DNA of 64,000 bases from Emydura subglobosa (taxonomy: Eukaryota > Chordata > Testudines > Chelidae): NCBI GenBank assembly GCA_007922225.1, contig ML679941.1, positions 61,785,079 to 61,849,078 of the forward strand, written 5' to 3'. Positions 10,959 to 21,894 of this stretch are shown one piece after another. Position numbers and translations under genes: made by a program. The notes beneath the pieces were generated by a model. It ran no database searches and had not been told where the DNA came from. It saw nothing but the letters and a program-made list of their open reading frames with translations. Numbering within the stretch: the first letter of the stretch is position 1; every line of letters starts with the position of its first letter.

Positions 10959-13900
10959 CTGAAAGGAGGACAGAGATAGTTCTAAAGATACTGGTTTTAT
11001 CCAGAGTCCTGTCCTCTTCTCATACTCTCTGTCACAGAAAGGATGTTAGTGGTTTTAGCTGCTTCCATATCTTAGACTTTTTGAGTGGCCGTTAGGGAAA
11101 AAAATTGAAATAAAATTTATACAGAGTTGATGGATTATCTGTTTTTGCATTTTAAATACAGCACCTGATTAATTTTTAGGTTGAAATGAGCACATTTCAC
11201 ATTTGAAATATGAAAATGAGCATAATTTCTGATAACAAAAATGGAGGGTGGGGGAGCATTCTAAATATATGCAATTGCTTTAATTCAAGCCAAAATAATG
11301 CAAAAATAATTAAATTTAAGAAAAGCTTGTCAAACCTCTCCTGTGGCTATCAGAGAAGAAAAACTGGAATACAGTGAGTGTGAAAGCTTAACAGGGGTGA
11401 GAAGCCAGCAGGTTAGGAGCTTGGGAATGGCTCACTAGCCTTTCACTTCTAAGGCCCAGCCTTGAGCTCACTGCAATATGTAAGCACCTGCTTAACTTCA
11501 AGCATGCAAGCAAGCCCAGTAACTTCAGAGACTACTCGTGTTTAGAAGTTAATGGGACTGTTCACATGCATAATCACATCCTTTGCTGAATGGGAGTTAG
11601 TATCACAAGTGCAGACCCCTTCCAGCAGTGACTGTTTGGTCACTTCTGTGAAATAAGCTGGTGCTCATCATCCAGTTAGTAGGAGACAGGCATATGTGCT
11701 GCAGTGGGTACTTAACTGCATCTGCAAGAGTAAATCAGAAGGCCAAGGGGTTAGTGAAGGACAAGGACCTTTGTTTCCAGAATTTGTGGAGAGAAAGCAA
11801 GGTCTTTTGTCAATGAGCTTTGATGTAGTTTCACAAAAATGTTACTTTATTTGTGGTAAAGTGCAGAGAAAAACAAAGGAACAAGGGAGAAAAAATACTA
11901 ACCACTGAAAGATCTCAGGGCCCTAATTAAGGGCAAAATTCTCCTGTCAGATCAGTACATATCCTTTCTCTCAAAAATGACTTATGTTAAATGATATCTG
12001 CTGTGAAATGAAACATGCTCCCAAATGTGCTTAATTTCTGATTTGTAGGCTTACATTGTTTTTAAATAGTAGGTCTTCAAAAGTGGAGATCATTTCTCTG
12101 AAAAAGGTTTAATTTTTTACCACTAAATTGCTTGACTGGAATACATTTCAGGAGTGCAAATTGTTCCATACATTAGGTGGAATGGTGGAATTCTCTAATG
12201 ATAGATGATTATCATATACGTTCCAACAAACAAAAGTGTCTCAGTGCAACAACCTACAACCAAGACCTTACTGTGGATTGTATGCCATTTTTAAAGGAAT
12301 GTTTTTCATAAAAGAAATCAAAGCTTTGCCACACTCAGGATATTGAAGCACTTGTGTATCATGCTATTTAAAATGAAACTATACTCTTATGACAAAAGTC
12401 TCCAAAGAGAGGAAGCAGCACTAAAAAAATCCAATTCATATTACAAGAATAATTTGGCATCATTTTAGGAACATGAGATATTAGAAGATAATTTTGCTTA
12501 TTTTTGTCACTTCTAATAGATTGTGAATACTGTGTGTAACAGGACAGAACAAATTACTTCTGCTGTCGCACTCTGAGATAGAACTATCAAGGCAGAAGAT
12601 GCCTTGACTTCAATGAAATGTGTAAACACAATCAATACTATTTGTCCTCTAACCTCTTGTTGACAATAAACATAGCTTGCTGTAGGGTCTAGCACAGGAG
12701 TTTCATCAACAACATATTTGGAAAATATTGTCCCAAACAAAGAATAAACTTTTAAATTAACTGATGGGACATAAGTATTTCAGAAATGTGAACATGCTTC
12801 AGAAAGAATTATATTCCAAGTTAGAGGGATGGTGATTATCATTTCAGGTGCTAAAATGATGAGAGAGGCCATTCTGCATTTGGCAGCCAGAGTGAGAAGG
12901 AACCTTGAATTAACTAACTAAACCCCTTCACTGTAGCTTCAGATGAATGACCATGTTTCTGAAGTATAAATCTTCTAAATCTCTTCCATAACCCTCCCAC
13001 TGCAAGATCTTAAAATAATATTAGTTATGTGGAATATACTCTTTTTAGTTGTTGCGATTATGATAATACAAATCTGCTGAACATCCACAGCTAAATGAAA
13101 GTAATTTGCAGAAAATAGAATTCCACTATAAATACTTGAAAATTATTAGGTGAGAATATCATAAGAACCAATTTATAGTTGATGTGTCTAATGCCAAAAA
13201 CAATCAGAACTCAAACGGAAAGCAATATATGAATAGGGTATTTTAAAATTTATTTTTAAAGATAATTTGCATGTATAACCTAAAATTGGCTTAAGTGTTT
13301 GTCGTTTGATTTTTCAAAAGCTATTTTTTTTATTTATTTAAATCCTTAGGGTGTTCTGAATTCTAGTAGAGAGGAACATACTCAGTGCTTATTGGTGCTA
13401 GCTATATAATAAATCATTAATATGTGACACAGTCATATTGATCACTGCAAAGTGACTTCTGTTCTTGAAACTAACCACATGCAGCTTTGCATCCTTCAGC
13501 ATGTCATTTTCTTCCTAATGAATTATGGTCAATATGATTCAGATCAGCACTGGGCACCCATAGCAATTAACACTGTCTGTATTTACTGAGCAGCAATTTT
13601 TGACTTAGCTGCTGTTATTTATAACTGGCAGTGAAATCAAAGCAAATAGCATATCTTAACTTGCATGCAATTATTTAACTATAAAACCTTTATTTTGTTT
13701 TTAAAAGGAATGCATGATTATAGATGGTGCAGTAAGCAACTGTGGTTGTCTGTGTTATGGACTCAGCACGATTGTGTATATCCTCTTCTCAAACTACTTA
13801 CAACACTTGATCGCAATTCTTGGTTGCTCATTTTTGGGACTTCATCTCCCCAACTCTCCATTTGTATAAAGACTCATCCCTCCAGTTTACCACCATTTTC

Positions 13901-14175
13901 TTCTAGTTAGTAATGGAGGGCTTGACCGTGCTCCCATTCAAATCAGTGGAAAAACTCCCATTGACTTGAGTGGTGCAGGATAAATCCCTAAACTCTAAAA
14001 CAAAACAAGGAAGGTGAAACTACAAAAGACAAAGTAAACAATTACGCTACTAAGTATTGAACTTGCTCTGATCACAGACCTGGGTTCAGGTATTATCAAC
14101 CAAAGCTGAGTTCTGCTGCATCTAATACCATTACTGCACTTGGTTTTAACGCGTCTGTGCCTCCTGTCACTCTTA
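10959..14175. other. LIN7A intron, mostly unannotated
   Basis: Intronic AT-rich DNA. At 11465-11620 there are remnants of the dispersed relic family with TAAGCACCTGCTTAACTTCA and TTAATGGGACTG. A further relic lies at 13915-13990 (CTCCCATTGACTTGAGTGG). No exon was recognised. Confidence 0.4.
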
Positions 14176-14177
14176 AA

Positions 14178-14306
14178 TTCATAAGAGTTTGGCCAGAAGG
14201 GACCATTAGATCATCTAATCTGACCTCCTGTATACCACAGGCAATTAAATTTCATTTAGTGACTCCTGTGTCAAGCCTAATAACCTGTGTTTAACTAAAG
14301 CATAAC
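14178..14306 (-). repeat. CR1 3'-end fragment
   Basis: GGCCAGAAGGGACCATTAGA, TCATCTAATCTGACCTCCTG and TATACCACAGGCAATTAAAT read as the reverse complement of a CR1 tail. The same block recurs at 60760-60960 and 61917-62115. Confidence 0.75.
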
Positions 14307-14336
14307 ATATGTTTGTATGCCCAGTGTTATCTGGGG

Positions 14337-14460
14337 GCAGGGTGACCAGAAGTCCCGATTGTATAGGGACAGTCCTGATATTCGGGGCTTTATCTTATAT
14401 AGGCACCTATTATCCCTCACCCCGTATCCTAATTTTTCAGACTTGCTGTCTGGTCACCCT
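14337..14460. mobile_element. hAT-type miniature element with perfect 8-bp target duplication
   Basis: The 124-base insert starts GCAGGGTGACCAGAAGTCCC and ends TGTCTGGTCACCCT, giving inverted ends AGGGTGACCAGA / TCTGGTCACCCT. Both sides carry ATCTGGGG (14329-14336 and 14461-14468), an exact 8-base duplication. The interior has GTATAGGGACAGTCCTGATA and ATCTTATATAGGCACCTATT. It is non-coding, so it must have been moved by a transposase encoded elsewhere. Confidence 0.93.
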
Positions 14461-14469
14461 ATCTGGGGG

Positions 14470-16010
14470 GGACTGTTCACCAACACACCATCTAATAAAG
14501 AACACCATGTGCCAGTGCTGCTTGATGAACAAAAAGTTGTGATACTATTTAATACCTAACTTGACTTCCTCCCTCTTCGTTAATCAAACTAAGAAGAGCA
14601 AAGAGAAGGATATTCAGAATACACATTTAGATTTATTTATTTTTTTATCTTGCAGCATTGGCAGGTGCCATCAAGCAGAACAAAAGTAAAAGATCTGCTG
14701 TGGAGATAACAATAGGTGAAGGAATTGCACATATTATACAGGGAAGCACTGTCATTACTATACCCAGGCACGTATAATTACAGTTAAAAAAAAAAAATCT
14801 CAACTCCTACTCAATTGCAGACAAGGAATTGGATTACTATTTGAGGTCAGTAAGTAACTAATTCTGATCCAAAGTCTTTCTTGTATACTTATGCTGTATC
14901 CCCTTCAATATCTGACTAACAGTAGTGTCTGATAAAAGCATAACCAGTGCCAGATATGGACAACTACCTCTATATCCTTGTTGAGTCATCTGCAGGGTTT
15001 ACTGCATGCAATTTCCTTTACTTGCAGTGATGGGGAGAAGAATACATGAATCCCTTATACACTGATAGAGGTTTTTTTTTTAAACTTCTAGTGAGACAAT
15101 TTAAGCAACACCAACCAGTCATACTAGGATAAGTAATACAGATTCTGAACACTCAGCCCTAATTTTATGTTAATTATAAAGTTGGATAACCACCAATGTA
15201 TGAGCATAAGCAAGCTGCAGATATTCCATTTTCATCTCATGTATCACTGCTGATCCATCTGTTGTTTTGCACATGCTGTATATTATTTGCTTTACCTCAG
15301 ATATGGGTAACCTATTCATGGTGAACAATATGTTAGCTAAACTTAGCCCTTTTTTCTTCTGTTCTCAAGTTGTCTGTGAGCAGATCACTACTTCTGTAAT
15401 TTTTATTGTTTGAAACATTTTGTATGGATATAATTCAACCTCTGGATGGCTTTTGAATTGTTAGCAACAGGTATTGTTTTAAATTTCAACATTTATAATT
15501 CAAAATTGAGGGTTTTTTTAATTAGACATGGATCACAGATATGTTTGTCTCACCTCTCCAGATGAATATAACTCTTAGATTCAGGTTTCTGGTGTGCATA
15601 CTCAAAATGGTGAATTTGACATTTTGTTTTCTGCAATATTAACTTAATGTTTGTTCTAGTGCACATTCCTGCAAATAAACTTTTGTAGGCTATTCACAAA
15701 GAGGTGAGAATATAGTCAAAGCATTTTCAAATTTGAAGGTTCACCTATTATTTGCAGTAATTGTTTAGCTGTAGGTGAAGACAAAATATTTCAGATTAAA
15801 TCTGTTGGTCAATTATAAGATTTAATTTCCTTTTATCTGTATTTTTCCCTTCATCAGTTGCAGTGATGCTAAATATCAATGAGATTATTTGATTTATCTC
15901 CAGCCAGTAAAGTTCAAGAAACTTATTCAGTTAAGTATTCAACTAGAACTTGTGAAGTTGATTGATAGCTGGAGTAGCTCTTCTTTTATTTGTAGAATGA
16001 TCTTTTCCCA
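14470..16010. other. LIN7A intron, no feature recognised
   Basis: AT-rich intronic DNA. No exon, RNA gene or identifiable repeat was seen. Confidence 0.4.
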
Positions 16011-16014
16011 GCTA

Positions 16015-16455
16015 GCACATAGGGATGGTCAGCAAAATTTTCACAGTTTCCAAATATTTCCCATTCCACATGGGGACAGAACTGAGACCTTTAGATATTT
16101 TTCCACCCCTCCCACCTCCAAAAAAAAAAAAAAGAGACAGACAGACCCTGGAAAAGCCAGGTGGTTAGGACACTCACCGGGGATGTGGGAGATCAGAGTT
16201 CAAGTTTATGTTTCAAATCAGAAAGAGCAGGGACTTGAAACTGTTTCCCCACATACCAAGTGGGTGTCATACTATTCTCTTGCTTGCTGTTTTTTTAATC
16301 TGACTAGAAAATCCCATCCTTGACTTGAGCGAGAAACTGTCCTGACAAAAGTTTTGTCACAATTGCAATGTTCCCACAAAAAGGTTCAGTTTCAATGAAC
16401 TGTCATTTTTCAATGGAAAAGCATATAATCGAGAAAATTCCCAGTCAGCTCTAGT
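16015..16455. mobile_element. Palindromic miniature element containing tRNA-like arms
   Basis: Inner arms at about 16160-16205 (GGACACTCACCGGGGATGTG, AGTTCAAGT) and 16228-16270 (GGGACTTGAAACTG, CCAAGTGGGTGTC) are imperfect reverse complements. Outer arms carry GGTCAGCAAAATTTTC on the left and GAAAATTCCCAGTCAGCTCT on the right. This fold-back design resembles abundant turtle DNA elements. A poly-A run (about 16121-16134) lies inside. The 144-codon open frame across part of it is not a gene. Confidence 0.55.
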
Positions 16456-17859
16456 TTCTTTATGCTTTTATTATTCTTTACAATCTTGCCATGAACAGAA
16501 AAATAAGCTGAGCACTCTTATATTTCAAGCTGCTTATTAACCAGTTTGGGGTGTGATCCTATGTCTCTTTCATAGGAAGGGGATGGTCAATGGGAGATTT
16601 GGATGGAAGTTTTGGATGCATAAGGAATGTAGGACTGCAGTTTACAGTGTTTCCAGGAAGAAGCGTGTTGTTGGAGTGCCTTACTATTTTACAAAGTCTA
16701 CTTATTGACATTTCACCTCTGCCTCATGTATTTTAATGGGGCTGTGCGAAGGGCAAGCAACAGAATGCTTAGCTTTATGCCACAATGACTTCATGTTTTA
16801 TGATGACTGTCACACTGAAAATGCACTCCATTCTGATGGCAAAAGGTTATAACACAAACAGAATATACATTGTAATATTTATGAGACAATTGTAAGAAGA
16901 AAAAGAAATGGTGTAATCCTAACTCATCATTAAGTCTTTAGACTGTTAGAAAATTCTTTTAAATGGGACAGATTTTGCCCATGGATTCAAATTAATGTTG
17001 TCACGTTGAAAAGCCGCAGTGCAGTGATTTTACTCATCTCCTGGTATACCACATATGGGTGAGGTGGAACAAAATGTGATAAGAGCTGTGGGGAGATATG
17101 AGGGCAGAACTTGTCCCAAAGATACTAGGGTCCTGACTTTTTTCACGTGTACCTTTCTATTCCAGTTCCCAGTTTGGAGTCCAGAGTAAAACTATTGCAA
17201 ACCATTCAGTTCTAAAGTGACTGAAAAGTAACTATGTAAAATGACACTTTTTTACTTTACACATCTGCTCCCTGTACGTATCTACTGATACCTGCTCTCT
17301 TTAGTGACAAAAATAACACTACAGAACAACACAAGTAAAAGAGAATGAGCTGGTTTTTATTCTTCATTGTGAATCAACAACAAAATTGTTTACTTGGTTC
17401 CTTTTTAATTATAGTTGTATAAAGCCACTGACGGTCACATGACTGCACAAATGTCACAGAGGGCCTAATTTGGCCTGCAGGACCGTGGCTATGAAATACA
17501 AGAAAAAAAGAGCCCAGTTTGACTCTCCAATTGCAGCACTAGCAATGACAGATACATTAATTTTACAAGTTAAAAAGATATTTTATGCAGAAGTCGAGAC
17601 AATAATCAATGAAACCCCATAAGGATATTTTTAGAGTCACTTTTCAGAGCAGAGCCACACTGGGTGATGAAGCTCTCTAACAACCGTTACTGTAACAAAG
17701 ATGTGGTGGCACAAAGTTGTTTAGTTCACTGCAAATGTACCATCTCAGGTCTCTTACTGCAGACCTAATTATTTTTGTGGTGTGCCAGCATTTTAAACCT
17801 TTGTTTAGAAAAATAAAAACCCTCATGAAAAAGGAAATCACTCTAAACTTTTCACATAC
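16456..17859. other. LIN7A intron, no feature recognised
   Basis: AT-rich intronic DNA upstream of the linker/PDZ exon donor site. No repeats or RNA genes recognised. Confidence 0.4.
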
Positions 17860-18069
17860 CACTCCGTGAACAGAAAGCAGCTGGTCTCCCCGTTTGAGTC
17901 CTCCATGTCTTTCTGCCACCCCTCCAGGAATGATACGAGAAATATAAATAGGAGAGTTTTGTTCCTTTCCTCCCATCACGTTAAAGCCAAGACCTTCATC
18001 AGTCTTTGGCAGCTCCACCACTCGAGGGTGGGAATGGCCTTCGCTTGCTGCAAAAGCAGCAACTGTTGC
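17860..18069 (-). CDS. LIN7A: LIN7A coding exon: linker and most of the PDZ domain
   Basis: This 210-base (70-codon) exon is phase 0 on both sides. The minus strand reads [20 protein letters not shown], then the PDZ core with the carboxylate-binding GLGF loop, [18 protein letters not shown], and [15 protein letters not shown] at the end. The acceptor is TTTTCTTCCAG and the donor GTG|GTATGT. The PDZ groove binds C-terminal peptides of partners such as receptors and channels. One difference stands out: the position I recall as Asn in LIN7 proteins (SVNGV) is His here (CAC codon). Translation past 17860 is intron and not part of the protein. Confidence 0.96.
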
Positions 18070-18179
18070 CTGGAAGAAAAGACAGTTATTTGGCCATGTA
18101 ATGAGGTCACTGTGAAGCCTTGTTGTTTGTTTTGCAGAAAGAATTCATTCACATGAAAATGATACTTCAAAATTCTATC

Positions 18180-18350
18180 AAAGATCTGAAAGCACTTTAA
18201 AAACATTAAGTGTCAAATCATTCCTTTGAAATAGATGGGTAAACAGGCACTGAGAAGTTAAATGACTTGCCCAGTGTCACCCAGAACTAGATCCAGAACT
18301 GGCCTGATTGCCAGTCATCGGTTCTAACCCTCTAATACATTATTTCTCTT
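18180..18350 (-). repeat. MIR-type element, minus strand
   Basis: Plus-strand text reads as an inverted MIR: ATAGATGGGTAAACAGGCAC, TGAGAAGTTAAATGACTTGC, CCAGTGTCACCCAGAACTAG and ATCGGTTCTAACCCTCTAAT. Confidence 0.75.
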
Positions 18351-20407
18351 TTTAAAGCTGTTTTGTCACTCAATATTTTCCTTACAGCTGTGCAAGACGA
18401 GAATATAACCTTCTGCTGTACTTCTGGTTTATGTAATTTGGATAAAGTTAATTGTCTCCCCCCCCCCCCTCCAAATACATATGGGGATTATTTGGTTTAT
18501 TCTTCACCAAAAAAATCCTGAAAAACGATATTTTAATTTAAAATATTTTATAAAATAACCTCCACAAAATCTTCCTCTTGAATGTAGCACTGACAGATTA
18601 ATAACTTTTAGAACAGAGACATGAGCGTTTTATACTGTAGCTGTACTTTATATAAATAGGTCTTGAAAACTAATGCTACATAATCTTCAGATTATGAAAA
18701 TATAAAATGAATTAGAAAACTAAATGACTATTCTCACTAGAGAAAAATTACAAATATGTAAGGCATTGTAAAGCTTCTATGAAGAAAATAAAACATTCTT
18801 TACTCAGTATTTCACTAGCAATTGTCTCTTTTTAGTTGTTGACCCCAGTAAAGCACTAAGTAAACCTTGGAAAAATAATTATTTCTACTTTTCAACATAT
18901 CCTCACAGTTACTGCAGTAATTCTACATTATCTTAATACTTGTTCAGCATTCTAATAATGTTTATGCTTAATGGAAGCTAGTAGATTATGAGAATACAAT
19001 GGATCATTTTCAGTCATATGTACTTGCTCATGCAAACCTTGTCATCATGCATACATTAAATGTCAGACATGAATGCACTAGGAAAATGCAATGCAGACAG
19101 CCCAGAAATAACCAGGAAGTATTGCGATATTGAAACATTGTTCTGTAACCCTGCTGTTCTATATGAATAAGAAATGAGAATGGCAAACACTTTTTAGAAT
19201 TTTTCACCTTTTATTATACCACATAGCAATCATTTTTGTGTTTACCTACAGTGTAAACAAATCATGATCTAACATAATTTTCTACATTCATTAGTATAAT
19301 CTTTACAAATCTACATTGTTCATTTGAAGTATCAATTAGAAAAAGGTTAACTCACAGGAAGCAAGTCTACAGTAAGCCTAACTCAGTATAACAAAGAATA
19401 AATTGAAAAGTCAAATGTAGCAAAATATTTCAGTTTACTGTATCGTACACTAATTATTTTAAATGTACTGGTTACCATAGGAAACATTTCTCTGAAATAC
19501 TGTGTGTGTCTTTGATAGAATACTTCTGATTATTGTGTTTTACTGGTGTCTTGGTTTTTTTTTTGTTTTGTTTTTTGTTTTTCCCCTAGTGCAGATTTTC
19601 CAAGAGTGTAATCACGTTAAAGCCAGTGGGTGTTTTGCTATTGCCTTCAGTAGGGGAAGGATTGGGCCTTAATGAATTATTTCCCTGAAAAATACCATGG
19701 CTTTCCTAGAATACGCTTACTGCATGATATCCAACATATCTCCTTTACCAAGTGGAGGGTAATCCTGTGTGCCAAATGGTAAAGGAAGGAGCTAATTCCA
19801 TGATGAAGTCCCCTGTTGGAAGCAATTATTTTTGTTCATTCACTGAAAATACAAAGTATATTATATATTGGGTACAATAGGGATTCTTTCATCAATACAG
19901 GGAAATTCACACATAGTTACCATTCACTTTTATCAGACTTACATGCTTGGGCCCTGTTTTTCAGAAGTGATGGGCACCCCAGCTCACTCTGACTTCAACT
20001 GGAGTCTTGTGTACTCAGCACCTCTGAAAATCCTACATGCACTGATTGGAGGCTAGACCATCTGCTACTTGGGATGAGCCCTATAGGAGAATTTGTCATA
20101 GAAATATTGATATTCCATGTTTAATTCTACAGAATGAACCAGTAGATTTGCTTTGGCAAACTGATTTTTCAATAAACCACCAAATCCCATGAAATCATTC
20201 TCTTTTCTTAAGATACAGAAGCAGCACAAAGGTTAAATTTGCTATTAGGATTGTTACCTGGGAAGTAGCACTGGTTCTAGACTCTGGGCTGCCACTGATG
20301 TCTAAATTTTCTTACAGAGCACACACGAATACCTGAAACACACACGCGCACAGTCAATTACTAGGTCACTTTGGTAACATGTACTTCAATAGTTGCACAT
20401 GTCTTAC
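18351..20407. other. LIN7A intron, no feature recognised
   Basis: AT-rich intron between the two central exons. It has a short C-run near 18460 and a relic at about 19955-20050 (CAGCACCTCTGAAAATCCTA) of the dispersed CAGCACCTCTGAAAAT family. Confidence 0.4.
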
Positions 20408-20479
20408 CTTTGCAGTGGCCCTGGCACGGAATTCTGGGCAGCCATTAACAGTTATGGTTTCATGCATATATTGATACAC
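20408..20479 (-). CDS. LIN7A: LIN7A coding exon: end of L27 domain
   Basis: This 72-base (24-codon) exon is phase 0 on both sides. It reads VYQYMHETITVNGCPEFRAR and then ATAK on the minus strand. A TTTTAG acceptor precedes it and a perfect AAG|GTAAGA donor follows. It completes the L27 helical bundle and begins the linker to the PDZ domain. Its sequence (ITVNGCPEF) matches LIN7A rather than LIN7C, whose equivalent segment differs. Skipping it would keep the reading frame but remove a helix of the dimerisation domain. Confidence 0.95.
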
Positions 20480-21635
20480 CTAAAATGTTCATGGAAACAA
20501 AGAGGAATTAATTATAAGAACAAAACAAAAACTTAGTTTATCCTGTCTAGGGTAAAATAAACTATTTCCATCATAAGGTTGTTTCATTAATGTTCCATTA
20601 GTACAATTAGGGAATCCTGTGTTTGTTATCCTAGATGTATATTTAGTTTGCTTGAAGACATTCTTTGCAATCCTACCTCTAAGCCTCCCAAAATTGCTGT
20701 CTCCCCATCTATGGTCCCACAACTTTATGGAGCCAATCCTATTCTATCAACGGCTACCTTCTGCCCATGTCTGCCTTGCACTGTGTCAGTCACCACTGAC
20801 AGGAACTTGTGAGTTTCTGTGACCTCTAAACCTCCTCATGAATTGGGAAGTCAGGAGGTAGAAGTGAAAAAACCCAAAAACTTTCCTAGCATGCTCAGAA
20901 AAAGGGAAGTCAAAATTAAATCTCGGGGAATTTAATTGTACAATGTGGGGATGGACATTCAGACCTTTGCTGTCTAAGCTTGGTGATGGTGCTGAACTTA
21001 ATCTTTGCTGTAACCTACTGGCATTAGACAGTCATGACAAATGGTGGGGAATAAGGGATGGCAATCTGGGTGATGGGTTAGGAATGGGCAAAACTGGGTC
21101 AGTCCTTGATGGAGCGGGCCCCTATATAGCCACACAAGTTGCATAAGATGAAGAATGTCAATAGCTGTAACTTTCGGACCAATTTTCTTTCCCCCCCCCC
21201 CCCCCCCTTCTCTTGCCCCAGCTCTCCCCTTTCATCCCTTCCACTTATATATTTTCTCTCTGAAACAATAGGGAGATGGCGTCTTCTCTTATGGTGTTCT
21301 CCTGGGTCCACAGCAATGGGTGCAGAGAAGAGGTGATGGAGTTCAGATACCCTGATGATGGACAACCTTTATTTTTTTAACTCTAGATAGTTGGTGATGG
21401 ATGTTGGGAGTTGTGGATAAGCAGAGGCAGTGAAGGCTCAGGCAGCAACAGATGAAGCAGAGCTAGGTATGCCAGTCACACTCCTCCGTTGCCCCTTCCC
21501 TGGGGGGCCCCAACCCACATGCACAACCATCAGTGTGGGATAGTCAGGAAATCTGTTCTGTCTAGGTAGCTGCTATCTTTAGGAAACAGATGTTGGGATT
21601 CATGGGTAGCCTGGCAGGACACATCTCACCTTCTA
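20480..21635. other. Start of the large LIN7A intron
   Basis: Contains a C17 run at 21191-21207. No exon or known mobile element was recognised. Confidence 0.4.
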
Positions 21636-21639
21636 ATCA

Positions 21640-21890
21640 ACAGTTGTGAATAGGCCTTATCTACCCTAACAAAATTGACTTTGTTAGCACTTGTCCTCCC
21701 CATTGTTGTTTCTTACCCTTGGATGTATATATATATACACCTTCTATCTGTGATTTCCATTTCATACATCTGACGAAGTGGGTTGCAGCCCATGAAAGCT
21801 TATGCCCGCAGAAATTTGTTAATCTTTAAGGTGCTACAGGACTCTTGTTTTTTTGCTGTACACATACTAACACGCTACCCCTCTGCTATG
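21640..21890 (+). repeat. Turtle-type interspersed repeat (GACGAAGTGGG family)
   Basis: It holds TGATTTCCATTTCATACATC, TGACGAAGTGGGTTGCAGCC, CATGAAAGCTTATGCCCGCA, GTGCTACAGGACTCTTG and CTAACACGCTACCCCTC, with a TA run at 21726-21738. The last 120 bases are closely similar to the middle and right end of the hairpin element at 61630-61804. The left arm of that hairpin is not present here. Confidence 0.75.
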
Positions 21891-21894
21891 AAAA

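Noticed and set aside
17677..18021. Open frame extending past the PDZ exon
   Set aside because: The part below 17860 is intron; the GTATGT donor and the match to the next exon show where coding stops.
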